Shown in pieces: positions 1 to 7,490 of a stretch of DNA of 10,864 nt. The notes beneath the pieces were generated by a model. It had not been told where the DNA came from. It saw nothing but the letters and a program-made list of their open reading frames with translations, and did not search any database. The stretch is from an uncultured Paracoccaceae bacterium (GTDB taxonomy: Bacteria > Pseudomonadota > Alphaproteobacteria > Rhodobacterales > Rhodobacteraceae), in contig CAKZNY010000252.1 in assembly GCA_937132145.1 (NCBI GenBank), positions 1 through 10,864 on the forward strand. Reading direction: 5' to 3'. The position numbers and the translations under genes are program-made. Positions within the stretch are counted from its first letter, which is position 1, and the number at the start of each line of letters is the position of its first letter.

Positions 1-432
1 CCGCGTTTTACCGCCGCCACCCCCCCCGAGCGGAACGCCGATGATCGTGCCAAGCGTAGCCAGTTCCAGCTTGGCGGGGGAAACACGTTTGATGTCGTCG
101 GACACCGGAAAACCCGAGTGCATCGGAAACGGCATCGCGCATTTTCTCACTGGCGCGCTCTCCAACTATCGAGAGAATCGGATCAACGGGCAGCTCCAAC
201 TCGATAAAAAAGTAACGAACAAAAGGCTGTGCATCGTAATTACGATTGTCGAAGTCAGACAGTTCAGCACAAACGAGGTCGCATAACGCTGGTCGGTTGT
301 GATCGACAACGTGTTGCCATTCGCCACAATCGTTTCATTAACGTTTTTCTCGGTGAAGCCGAACTGTTCTGGAATGTAACCGCCAGTAAGATTGGCGGGA
401 TCAAATCCAACCAGTTTTCTATAGATGTGCGG
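1..432 (-). pseudogene. Possible frameshifted gene remnant, unidentified
   Basis: No intact gene is visible in this stretch. On the minus strand, protein-like sequence moves between two frames. One frame is open from 432 to a TAG at 166-168 (it includes DPANLTGGYIPEQFGF). A second is open from 334 to a TAA at 8-10 (it includes FVRYFFIELELPVDPILSIVG). The first frame resumes after 165 and runs off the left edge with SPAKLELATLGTIIGVPL and a run of six glycines. Joining the three pieces would need two frameshifts, near 270-300 and near 115. Alternatively, a separate gene could begin at the ATG at 135 and continue beyond the window, although the ribosome site there is weak. I do not recognise the product. 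The segment could also be non-coding DNA whose frames are open by chance. Confidence 0.22.
380..398 (-). terminator. Weak hairpin downstream of the aldo/keto reductase gene
   Basis: CCGCCA and TGGCGG form a perfect 6-bp stem around a 7-base loop, about 77 bases past the reductase stop codon. On the minus strand it is followed only by TTACATT, not by a clean U tract, so intrinsic termination would be weak. It also lies inside the possible remnant reading frame and may be coincidental. Confidence 0.25.
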
Positions 433-474
433 TTAACATCGGAGCTGCAAATTCAGACGGTTGCGTTTGGGTTT

Positions 475-1413
475 CTAAACTTCTTCCAGACGATCCGTGG
501 CGGGGGCTGGCTGGATGGAAAGGGCTGTGATCCGTTGATAGAGATCGTCCGACATCGTGTAAGAGAGCGCCGCGATTGAGGGGCGAAGCTGTTCCTCGGA
601 ACGCGCGCTGATAATGGGTTGTGTAATGCCGGGATGCTGCGCCACCCAACTAACCGCCAAAGTAATCGGGTCTACGCCCACTTCGGCTGCCAGCTTGGAC
701 AGGTTTTTTGCGGTGTCGTGCATCCACTCAACGCCGTACCGCGCGTTGTAAGATTTGTCGTCAAGAATGCGCCCGGCCCCGCCTGAAGCGTATTTTCCTG
801 TCAGAAGCCCCCCGCCAAGTGGGGAATAGGGGGCGACATTGAACCCTTCGCTGATGGCCATGGGCAGAATTTCGACTTCGACCTGCCGTTTAACCAGATT
901 GTACATTGGTTGAAGAATATCGATGCGAATGCCGAGGTTCTGCGCGATGCACGCGGCTTTCATCGTTTGCCACGCGGAATAGTTCGAGATGCCGATATAG
1001 CGAAACAGACCCGCCTCGCGCAGCTCCGCTAAAGTCTCGAAGGTTTCTTCCAGCGGCGTGTCGTCGTCCCATTTGTGAAGGTAAAATACGTCTACCGTAT
1101 CCATGCCAAGGCGCGTGCGGCTTTCGTCAAGTTGGGCGCGAATGTTGGCTGAACCTGCCCCGCCAACCGAGGCGCATTTTGTTGCGATCACTAGATCGTC
1201 ACGCTCGTGTTTAGCGAATTGCCCCAGCAGTTTTTCGGAACGCCCGTTGGTATAAACATAGGCGGTGTCAAAAAAGTTAATACCCGCCGCGCGGCTGGCA
1301 TCATACATTTTCCGGCTTTGGTCTTCATCCGCTTTGCCGCCAAACTGCATGGTGCCAAATGAAAATTTTGATACGGGGGTTCCGGACGGGGTGGTAAGGG
1401 CTGTGGCTTGCAT
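475..1413 (-). CDS. Aldo/keto reductase
   Basis: NAD(P)H-dependent oxidoreductase of the aldo/keto reductase superfamily, cytosolic, 312 residues, which is normal for the family's TIM barrel. The catalytic tetrad can be read directly: Asp49 and Tyr54 in FFDTAYVYTNGRSE, Lys79 in VIATK, and His113 in VDVFYLHKWD. The C-terminal part (PIISARSEEQL) matches the usual coenzyme-phosphate-binding region. The ATG at 1413 was chosen because AGGAG lies 6 bases upstream; a frame-compatible start 20 codons earlier has no such site and adds a non-family N-terminus. The gene is on the same strand as the cox cluster but lies beyond a strong terminator, so it is probably its own transcription unit. No clear promoter was found in 1414-1508. 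The substrate cannot be predicted from sequence. Confidence 0.95.
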   Translation of the reverse strand: MQATALTTPSGTPVSKFSFGTMQFGGKADEDQSRKMYDASRAAGINFFDTAYVYTNGRSEKLLGQFAKHERDDLVIATKCASVGGAGSANIRAQLDESRTRLGMDTVDVFYLHKWDDDTPLEETFETLAELREAGLFRYIGISNYSAWQTMKAACIAQNLGIRIDILQPMYNLVKRQVEVEILPMAISEGFNVAPYSPLGGGLLTGKYASGGAGRILDDKSYNARYGVEWMHDTAKNLSKLAAEVGVDPITLAVSWVAQHPGITQPIISARSEEQLRPSIAALSYTMSDDLYQRITALSIQPAPATDRLEEV

Positions 1414-1419
1414 GGTGTT

Positions 1420-1424
1420 CTCCT
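1420..1424 (-). promoter_or_regulatory. Ribosome binding site fixing the reductase start
   Basis: AGGAG on the minus strand, 6 bases before the ATG at 1413. It supports this start over the upstream in-frame one at 1473. Confidence 0.8.
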
Positions 1425-1508
1425 GTGCGCAAAATTCGGTCTTTCGCGTTAGGCTATATGTTGCCACAACCAATGCCTAGCGATTTCAGGTTGACAGTAG
1501 ACGGCCAC

Positions 1509-1536
1509 AAAAAACCCCGCCGTTAAGCGGGGTTTT
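1509..1536 (-). terminator. Intrinsic terminator of the cox cluster (bidirectional form)
   Basis: CCCCGC (1515-1520) pairs perfectly with GCGGGG (1527-1532) around a 6-base loop, and is flanked by A-runs on one side and TTTT on the other. Read on the minus strand, the stem is followed by six Ts, and the hairpin starts about 20 bases after the coxM stop codon. The flanking A/T tracts would let it work in both directions, but no plus-strand gene approaches it. It separates the cox cluster from the reductase gene. Confidence 0.92.
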
Positions 1537-1556
1537 CAAAAGCTTTTATTGCTGGA

Positions 1557-2333
1557 TCAGCAGTCGGCGACAGCGCGACCGGTTAGCACCTTGACCAGAT
1601 TAGCCCGATATTCCGGCGTTCCGTGCAAGTCACTGATCATATTGTCGGCACTGACGGATAACCCATCGAGCGCATCTGCGCTGAAGTTTGCGTTCAGTGC
1701 TGTTTCGGCTTCGGTCCAACGATACACGCCTCCTTCGGATGCACCGGTTACTGCCACGCGAACACCGTCCGCGAATTTGGCCACGAACACCCCGACCAAG
1801 GCAAACCGCGAGGCAGGTTGTTCGAACTTTTGGTAATTCGATGACAGCGGAACCGGAAAATCTACCGAAACGATAATTTCGGCGTCCTCAAGGGCGGTGT
1901 CGAACAGCCCTGTGAAATAGTCATCCGCCGCAATTGACCGCGCATTGGTTTTAATGGTTGCACCAGATGCGAGTGCTGCTGCCGGATAATCCGCCGAAGG
2001 ATCATTGTTGGCAAGACTACCCCCAATAGTTCCGCGATTACGGACAGTCGGATCACCAATGTCACCAGCCAATTTGGATATGGCACCGTATCCACCTGCG
2101 GCAACATCCGCGTGGGTAACGCCGCCGCCAATAGTAATAACGTCACCAGTGGAGCTGGTCCCGCCCATCTCGGCAATGCCGGTCAGGGACACCAGTTTCG
2201 CTGGCGATGCGAGGCGTTGCTTCATGGTTGGCAGCAAAGTTTGCCCGCCACCCAACGCCTGCGCATCCTCCGAGGCTAACGCCGCAACCGCTTCAGCTAC
2301 GGTTGTTGGTTTTTCAAATACGAAGTTATACAT
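1557..2333 (-). CDS. coxM: CoxM-type FAD subunit of molybdenum hydroxylase
   Basis: Medium, FAD-binding subunit that passes electrons from the iron-sulfur subunit to the final acceptor. It has 258 residues, somewhat shorter than the roughly 280-290 of characterised CoxM proteins. Both FAD-binding loops are visible: LGGGQTLLP near residues 27-35, and TIGGSLANNDPSADYPAA at about 102-119. The region after residue 170 matches the family's C-terminal domain. The protein ends in Cys258. The ATG at 2333 has a near-perfect Shine-Dalgarno (AAGGAGG, spacing 7) that shares bases with the coxL stop codon. It is the last gene of the cluster, just before the terminator. Its place after coxS and coxL is the form II arrangement; in form I CO dehydrogenase operons coxM comes first. 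Confidence 0.95.
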   Translation of the reverse strand: MYNFVFEKPTTVAEAVAALASEDAQALGGGQTLLPTMKQRLASPAKLVSLTGIAEMGGTSSTGDVITIGGGVTHADVAAGGYGAISKLAGDIGDPTVRNRGTIGGSLANNDPSADYPAAALASGATIKTNARSIAADDYFTGLFDTALEDAEIIVSVDFPVPLSSNYQKFEQPASRFALVGVFVAKFADGVRVAVTGASEGGVYRWTEAETALNANFSADALDGLSVSADNMISDLHGTPEYRANLVKVLTGRAVADC

Positions 2334-2340
2334 GTTTGAT

Positions 2341-2347
2341 CCTCCTT
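2341..2347 (-). promoter_or_regulatory. coxM ribosome binding site overlapping the coxL stop codon
   Basis: AAGGAGG on the minus strand lies 7 bases before the coxM ATG. Its first two bases are part of the coxL TAA at 2346-2348. A ribosome finishing coxL therefore stops on the coxM ribosome site, which suggests coupled translation of the two subunits. Confidence 0.85.
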
Positions 2348-4715
2348 ATTTCGCAGCTTGAATGGCAGCCCAGACCCGTGCAGGGCTGGCTGGCATATCG
2401 ACATGGGTGACACCGAGATGTGACAACGCATCAACAACAGCGTTAATCACCGTCGGAGGGGAACCGATGGCCCCCGCCTCACCGCAGCCTTTTGCGCCAA
2501 GCGGGTTGTGGGTACATGGCGTTAAACAAGACTGATCGACGTTGAAAAACGGCATATCGTCGGCGCGTGGCATGGTGTAATCCATGTAAGAACCTGACAA
2601 CAATTGGCCATTTTCATCGTAGACGCAGTTTTCAACCAGCGCCTGCCCGATACCTTGGCCAAGCCCGCCTTGAATTTGCCCCTCGACGATCATCGGGTTG
2701 ATGACGTTGCCGACATCATCCGCTGCTGAGAAGGAACATATGGTGACTTTGCCGGTGTCTGGATCAATCTCCACCTCACAGGCATATGCGCCGGATGGGT
2801 AAGTGAAGTTCCCCGGATCGTAAAACGCGGTTTCCTCCAACCCTGGCTCAAGCTTGTCGATCGGATAGTCATGCGGGATGTAAGCCTTGAACGCCACTTC
2901 GGGGAAAGTGACGGTTTTATCAGTGCCCACGACGCTGAATACTCCGTCGTTAAACTCGATATCCCCGTCGCCCGCTTCCATCATGTGCGCCGCGATTTTA
3001 GTGGCCTTTTCGATGATCTTCTCGGTGGCCCGAACAATCGCAGACCCGCCAACAGCCATCGAACGAGACCCGTAAGTCCCCATCCCGAAAGGAATTTTGG
3101 ACGTGTCACCATGCACAATATCAATATCATCGGCGGACATTCCCAGCATATCCGCGACTATCTGCGGAAACACCGTTTCATGCCCCTGTCCGTGGCTATG
3201 CGACCCTGTCATAACCGAGATATTTCCGGTCGCGTTAACACGAACCGTTGCCGATTCATAAAGTCCTACACGCGACCCAAGGATGCCTGCCAAGTTTGAC
3301 GGAGCAAGCCCGCAAGCCTCGACATATGTATTGATACCAAGCCCCCGAAGTAGCCCGCGTTTAGCGCTTTCGGCCTTGCGAGCCTCAAATCCGTCAAAAT
3401 CCGCCATCTCCTCAAGTTTGTCCATCAACGCATGGTAATCACCGGAATCATATTCCAGTCCCGCTGCTGTGAGGAAGGGAAACTGCTCCTTCTTGATGAA
3501 GTTCTTGCGGCGGATTTCGATTGGGTCAATGCCCAGCTCGCGGGCGCATTTATCAATCACCCGTTCAACCGAGAACGTCGCCTCGGGGCGGCCTGCGCCA
3601 CGATACGCGTCGACGGGCGCAGTGTTGGTGAACACTGCCTTCACGTTCACATAGGTTAATGGAACCGTATAGTTTCCCGCTATCACCGTGCCATGCAAAA
3701 TTGTCGGTGTCACGGTCGAGAAGTTCGACAAGTAAGCGCCAACGTTGGCCAAAGTTGACGTGCGGAAGGCAAGGAAGTTGCCCTCCTTATCCGTTGCCAG
3801 TTCGATTGTGGTTCTATGGTCGCGACCATGCGCGTCTGTCAGGAAACTTTCCCAACGACTTGCTGTCCAGCGGACGGGACGTCCAAGTTTTTTGGAGGCC
3901 GCCAACACCAGCGCTTCTTCGCCGTAATGGAAGATTTTCGACCCAAAACCGCCGCCAACGTCAGGCGCGATAATCGTCAGTTTGTTTTCGGGAATGCCCA
4001 TAACAAACGCCGAAATCAGCAACCGTGTCAGATGCGGGTTCTGCGATGTGGTATAAAGCGTGTAATGGCCAGTGCCGGGGTTGTAATCTGCGGTCGAGGC
4101 GCGCGGCTCCATCGCGTTCGGGATAAGACGGTTGTTTATCAGCTCCAGCGTCGTTACGTGCGGAGCATTCTTGATAGCCTCGTCTGTAGCGGCGCGGTTA
4201 TCCTCGATCCAGCCCCAGTCAAAACACTGGTTGGTTTCGATTTCGTCATGAACAAGGTTATCCGAATTCGCCAGCGCGGCGGCCATATCTACAATGGCGT
4301 CCTGCTCGTCAATATCGGCATCGATCGCCTCGGCGGCCTCGACTGCCTGCTCATAGGTTTCCGCGATTACAGCCGCGTAAGCATCGCCAACGTGACGAAC
4401 TTTGCCATGCGCCAGAACGGGGCGTTTGGGTTCTTTCATCGGCTCGCCGTCGCGGCTATGAATTAACCAACCGGCCGGATTTCCGCCGACTTCAGTGAAA
4501 TCTTCGCCAGTGAAAACCGCCAATACGCCAGGCATACCTTCGGCTTCGGATGTATCAATGGATTTGATTATTCCGTGCGCGACTTGCGAACGCGCAAACA
4601 CCGCGAAACACTGGTTTTGCAATTTTATGTCGTCTACATACCGACCTCTACCGGTTAAAAACCGGACGTCTTCGCGCCGTTTCGGGCTGGCGCCTATGCC
4701 ATTATCTTTGGGCAT
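2346..4715 (-). CDS. coxL: CoxL-type molybdopterin catalytic subunit, form II
   Basis: Large catalytic subunit of the xanthine dehydrogenase/CO dehydrogenase family, 789 residues, full length. It binds molybdopterin cytosine dinucleotide. Visible motifs are DVGGGFGSK (252-260), the active-site loop AYRGAGR (370-376), GSHSHGQGHET (504-514), GTYGSRSMAVGGS (546-558), and GAKGCGEAG (740-748) with the expected catalytic base Glu746. In true Cu,Mo CO dehydrogenase (form I) the loop is AYxCSFR and its Cys carries copper; here that position is Gly373, so no copper site is expected. This loop and the S-L-M gene order mark form II, whose substrate is not settled. The ATG at 4715 follows AGGAGG at 6 bases. 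The enzyme is probably cytoplasmic or at the inner membrane face, since no signal peptide is seen. Confidence 0.97.
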   Translation of the reverse strand: MPKDNGIGASPKRREDVRFLTGRGRYVDDIKLQNQCFAVFARSQVAHGIIKSIDTSEAEGMPGVLAVFTGEDFTEVGGNPAGWLIHSRDGEPMKEPKRPVLAHGKVRHVGDAYAAVIAETYEQAVEAAEAIDADIDEQDAIVDMAAALANSDNLVHDEIETNQCFDWGWIEDNRAATDEAIKNAPHVTTLELINNRLIPNAMEPRASTADYNPGTGHYTLYTTSQNPHLTRLLISAFVMGIPENKLTIIAPDVGGGFGSKIFHYGEEALVLAASKKLGRPVRWTASRWESFLTDAHGRDHRTTIELATDKEGNFLAFRTSTLANVGAYLSNFSTVTPTILHGTVIAGNYTVPLTYVNVKAVFTNTAPVDAYRGAGRPEATFSVERVIDKCARELGIDPIEIRRKNFIKKEQFPFLTAAGLEYDSGDYHALMDKLEEMADFDGFEARKAESAKRGLLRGLGINTYVEACGLAPSNLAGILGSRVGLYESATVRVNATGNISVMTGSHSHGQGHETVFPQIVADMLGMSADDIDIVHGDTSKIPFGMGTYGSRSMAVGGSAIVRATEKIIEKATKIAAHMMEAGDGDIEFNDGVFSVVGTDKTVTFPEVAFKAYIPHDYPIDKLEPGLEETAFYDPGNFTYPSGAYACEVEIDPDTGKVTICSFSAADDVGNVINPMIVEGQIQGGLGQGIGQALVENCVYDENGQLLSGSYMDYTMPRADDMPFFNVDQSCLTPCTHNPLGAKGCGEAGAIGSPPTVINAVVDALSHLGVTHVDMPASPARVWAAIQAAK

Positions 4716-4750
4716 TTTATTCCTCCTGTTGATCCAGTTTCAAGCGCGTC

Positions 4751-5218
4751 CTAGCCCAGTTGGGCGGCGGCAGCCTGAATGGATTTGATGATGTTGTGAT
4801 ACCCGGTACAACGGCAGATATTGCCGGACAGGTACTTGCGAATTTCAGTTTCGGAGGGGTTAGAATTGTTTTTCAACAATTCATCCGCCGCCATCACCAT
4901 TCCCGGAGTGCAAAACCCGCACTGAAGGCCATGGTGTTCCTGAAACGCGGCCTGAATAACACCGAGCGAGCCGTCGTCGTTGGCCATGCCCTCGATCGTG
5001 CGAACATCCGCACCTTCGGCTTCCAGTGCCAACATCGTACAGCCTTTGACGGCCTTGCCGTTCACATGCACCGTGCATGCGCCACATTGGCTGGTGTCAC
5101 AGCCGATATGCGTGCCGGTCAGATGCAGGTCTTCACGCAGGAACGTTGATAACAGCGTGCGGTCCTCGACCTCTCCGGTAACGGATTTTCCGTTCACGGT
5201 CATTGATACAGATGACAT
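4751..5218 (-). CDS. coxS: CoxS-type [2Fe-2S] subunit of molybdenum hydroxylase
   Basis: Small iron-sulfur subunit that relays electrons from the molybdenum site to FAD. It has 155 residues, the normal size. All eight cluster ligands are present. Cys40, Cys45, Cys48 and Cys60 form the N-terminal plant-ferredoxin-type site ([10 protein letters not shown], then C60). Cys100, Cys103, Cys135 and Cys137 form the C-terminal helical-domain site (QCGFCTPGM and ICRCTGY). The ATG at 5218 has GGGAGG 5 bases upstream. The gene lies 22 bases after coxG and 35 before coxL, so the three are almost certainly co-transcribed. Confidence 0.97.
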   Translation of the reverse strand: MSSVSMTVNGKSVTGEVEDRTLLSTFLREDLHLTGTHIGCDTSQCGACTVHVNGKAVKGCTMLALEAEGADVRTIEGMANDDGSLGVIQAAFQEHHGLQCGFCTPGMVMAADELLKNNSNPSETEIRKYLSGNICRCTGYHNIIKSIQAAAAQLG

Positions 5219-5240
5219 TAATTCCTCCCTTTCTTGAATT

Positions 5241-5768
5241 TTATCCTGTTAGTTTTTTGAACCAGTCCAGCAATTTGCTAAACCATCCTTTCGCGGGTTT
5301 TTCTTCCACTTCGTCGACCGCCTCTTTGGGCGGTGCTACAACAGTCTTGAAGTTCTCGAAAAACTGATTGGCGAGCTTTATCGCAACGCCGTGCACAACT
5401 CTCGAGCCAAGCTGCGCCAGCTTTCCGCCGACCTTCGCCTCGACCTCGTATATAAGGTTGGTGCCGCCTTCGACATCTTCCAAACGAATCGCTGCGGAAC
5501 CTTTGGCAAACCCGGCAGCGCCGCCTTTTCCTGAGCCGCTGATGCGATAGCTTACGCCCTCTACGATATCTGTCAGGGTAACGGAACCTTTGAACGTGGC
5601 TTTCACGGGGCCGATTTTTTGTGTAACTACAGCCTCGAAACCGTCTTCGGGGGTGCCTGTCAGCTCTGTGCAACCAGGAATACTGGCTCGCAAAATTTCC
5701 GCGTTATTCAACGCCTTCCAGACCGTCTGGCGATCTGCCGCGATAATACAATTTCCGTTAAGATCCAT
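5241..5768 (-). CDS. coxG: CoxG, SRPBCC-fold membrane-associated accessory protein
   Basis: Member of the CO dehydrogenase subunit G family, 175 residues. Residues 1-145 show the SRPBCC/START-like pattern: [11 protein letters not shown] near 12-22, IPGCTEL at 30-36, and [13 protein letters not shown] at 113-125. A charged linker (about 146-157) leads to an amphipathic, Trp/Phe/Lys-rich tail ([12 protein letters not shown], 162-173), which looks like a peripheral membrane anchor. In the family, CoxG is linked to recruiting the enzyme to the membrane and handing electrons to the respiratory chain; applying that here is inference. The ATG at 5768 was chosen because AGGA lies 5 bases upstream and MDLNG is the family's typical start; a longer in-frame start 15 codons earlier lacks support. 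It is the first gene after a 108-base gap, so it may head a second transcript. Confidence 0.93.
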   Translation of the reverse strand: MDLNGNCIIAADRQTVWKALNNAEILRASIPGCTELTGTPEDGFEAVVTQKIGPVKATFKGSVTLTDIVEGVSYRISGSGKGGAAGFAKGSAAIRLEDVEGGTNLIYEVEAKVGGKLAQLGSRVVHGVAIKLANQFFENFKTVVAPPKEAVDEVEEKPAKGWFSKLLDWFKKLTG

Positions 5769-5876
5769 AGATTTCCTGCATAAGATTAAGTTGGCGGAAT
5801 TGAACCCTCGCACGAGCTTTGTTGGTTAATCAAGGGAAATTTTTAGGGTATACCAAGATACCGCGTCTAGTTGAAT
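5769..5876 (-). other. Intergenic gap inside the cluster, with small inverted repeat
   Basis: This is the only sizeable gap in the cluster, between the MoeA/MocA-like fusion and coxG. It holds an inverted repeat GGTAT-N6-ATACC at 5847-5862, next to AT-rich sequence. On the minus strand a poor promoter-like pair can be drawn (TAGACG, 18 bases, TAAAAA), about 4 of 6 matches each. It might hold an internal promoter, a weak terminator or an operator; none is demonstrated. Confidence 0.3.
5772..5777 (-). promoter_or_regulatory. Ribosome binding site fixing the coxG start
   Basis: AGGAAA on the minus strand just before the ATG at 5768 supports that start over the in-frame one at 5813. Confidence 0.65.
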
Positions 5877-7490
5877 TCAGTGGCGGCGATCCGCCCACCA
5901 GCGCTCCCATGCTTCCGGTGTATCAAGGTCGATTACGGCCCCTTGGCCTTCGGTTGGGACATCGACCAAAAACTCGGGCGCATCCTTGATAACATCGCGC
6001 GCGCCGCGGTCTCCTTGCAGGTCTGCCAACGTCTCGAAAAACCGTCGTCCGAACAAAACCGGTAGGCCGGGGGTGCCGTCTGCGGCAACGGCGCGGCAAA
6101 TCTCGCGGCCCTCGCCAGCATCATAGGCCGCCACTAAACGATCAAGATGCGCTGCTGTCACCTCGGGCATATCCGCCAGCGCGATGATGACCGCATCGCA
6201 ATCCTGCGACAGCCCCGCCATGCCCGCCCGAATTGATGCCGCCATCCCCTCTTGCCATTCAGCCGAGGTAATCCGCCGCACATCCAGCCCTTCCAGTGCC
6301 GCATCACGAGTGGCATTTTCGGGCTGCATTACCACATGCACCCGCCCAACCCCCGCTTGCAATACGGCAGCCGCCGCCCGTCGCAACAACGGCTCCCCAT
6401 CCACAATTTCCAGCAACTTGTCCTTGCCGCGCATACGCCGTGAACCACCTGCTGCAAGCAACAACACTTCGACCTTTGGCTGCACCGGTACAACCACAGC
6501 CCCCCCCCGAGGCTGCGGGCGTGTCGGAATTTCCTTGAGCAAACCACCGACACCCATTTGGCCGATGTCCTTGTCAGTGACCTCCAATCCACAAGCGATC
6601 CGCTCCAACACCCAATCCGCCCCGTTCAATGCGGGCGAGCGCGCACATCCGGGCAAACCAACAACGGGGCGGCCATCATACTCCCCCAGAAACAGCAGAT
6701 TACCGGGGTCTACAGGCATACCAAATCGCGTGATTTTTCCACCAGACTGGGTCAGTGCCGCCGGTCCGACATCAGAGATATCCGACGTAGCCGAGCCGGT
6801 AAGTATAAGAATAGCCTCTCCGCCAGCCTTGGAAATCGCCTCCGCCAAAGGGGTGGTTTCATGTGGCACCGTCACAACTTCGTCTAACGAACAATTAAAC
6901 GCCTGCAATCGCCGCGCCACAGCTTCGCGACCTTTGGAAAGCACTTTTTCGGACATCCCCGGCGTCTTCGTCAAAATCAGACTAGCGGTTCGCATGGTAA
7001 ACGGAGCCAGACGCAACGCATTGCTTGCGCTCACCCGCGCGATAAATTTTTTCGGAACGCCGTAGGGGATGATTTTGACCGTCGCGATCAGTGCACGCGC
7101 CGAAACCCGCGCCATTTCGGGCACAGTCGCCACCGTTATCGACGAGGATACCGCATTAAAACGCGCAATCGCCGCCGCATCGATTTGCATCACGCCACCC
7201 GCCTCGGCGTAGATATTCACGCGGCCGGTGAAAGGCGCATTAATCCGCAGCGATGCCGCCTTTGGATCCGGCACCAGCAATTTCGCCAAGGCTTCGGCGG
7301 CTTGATCCTCGGCAATATCATCGGCATCCAGAACGGCCACCGTAACATCGCTAACGCCAGCCTGCGCAATTGCCGCGATATCCGCAGCGCTTAAAATCCG
7401 GCCTTTACGCAACCGCACCCCGCGCACATTTAAGGAGTGGGCAAGAATTCCCCCCTCGGCCTGCGCAACGGAAACGGGGCCGAATTTCAT
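5877..7490 (-). CDS. MoeA-like / MocA-like fusion for molybdenum cofactor synthesis
   Basis: Two-domain cytosolic protein of 537 residues, matching the type usually annotated as molybdopterin-binding/glycosyltransferase family 2. Residues 1 to about 335 resemble the MoeA/MoaB-type molybdopterin-binding fold, with LTGSATSDISD (230-240) at the place of the usual GGVS-type loop and PVVGLPGCARSPALNGADW (275-293) for the GLPGNP loop. Residues 340-537 are a nucleotidyltransferase: LAAGGSRRMRGKDKLL (345-360), EGMAASIRAGM (414-424) and ADMPEV (439-444). The LAAG form of the first motif is the one in MocA (CTP-using), not MobA (LAGG, GTP-using). This fits production of molybdopterin cytosine dinucleotide, the cofactor of CODH-family enzymes. 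Its start overlaps the xdhC-type stop by 4 bases (ATGA), and its own ribosome site is weak, so translation is probably coupled. Confidence 0.92.
   Translation of the reverse strand: MKFGPVSVAQAEGGILAHSLNVRGVRLRKGRILSAADIAAIAQAGVSDVTVAVLDADDIAEDQAAEALAKLLVPDPKAASLRINAPFTGRVNIYAEAGGVMQIDAAAIARFNAVSSSITVATVPEMARVSARALIATVKIIPYGVPKKFIARVSASNALRLAPFTMRTASLILTKTPGMSEKVLSKGREAVARRLQAFNCSLDEVVTVPHETTPLAEAISKAGGEAILILTGSATSDISDVGPAALTQSGGKITRFGMPVDPGNLLFLGEYDGRPVVGLPGCARSPALNGADWVLERIACGLEVTDKDIGQMGVGGLLKEIPTRPQPRGGAVVVPVQPKVEVLLLAAGGSRRMRGKDKLLEIVDGEPLLRRAAAAVLQAGVGRVHVVMQPENATRDAALEGLDVRRITSAEWQEGMAASIRAGMAGLSQDCDAVIIALADMPEVTAAHLDRLVAAYDAGEGREICRAVAADGTPGLPVLFGRRFFETLADLQGDRGARDVIKDAPEFLVDVPTEGQGAVIDLDTPEAWERWWADRRH

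Noticed and set aside
229..579. Plus-strand open frame of 116 codons running into the reductase gene
   Set aside because: It overlaps the end of the reductase antisense, has no ribosome site and no recognisable domain.
1414..1473. Longer start for the aldo/keto reductase at 1473
   Set aside because: The extra 20 residues do not look like the family, and the ATG at 1413 has a well-placed AGGAG.
2346..4715. Calling the cluster an aerobic CO dehydrogenase
   Set aside because: The loop is AYRGAGR, not AYxCSFR, and the gene order is S-L-M. Cox gene names are kept for family membership only.
5796..5806. tRNA T-loop-like sequence (GGTTCAATTCC on the minus strand)
   Set aside because: The flanking bases do not form a T stem, and there is no acceptor stem, anticodon arm or CCA end. 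Chance match.
5769..5813. Longer start for coxG at 5813
   Set aside because: MDLNG at 5768 is the usual family N-terminus and has its own ribosome site.
6184..7065. Plus-strand open frame of 293 codons, and another at 8557-9558
   Set aside because: Both are antisense to well-supported genes, with low-complexity composition typical of the reverse frame of GC-rich genes.
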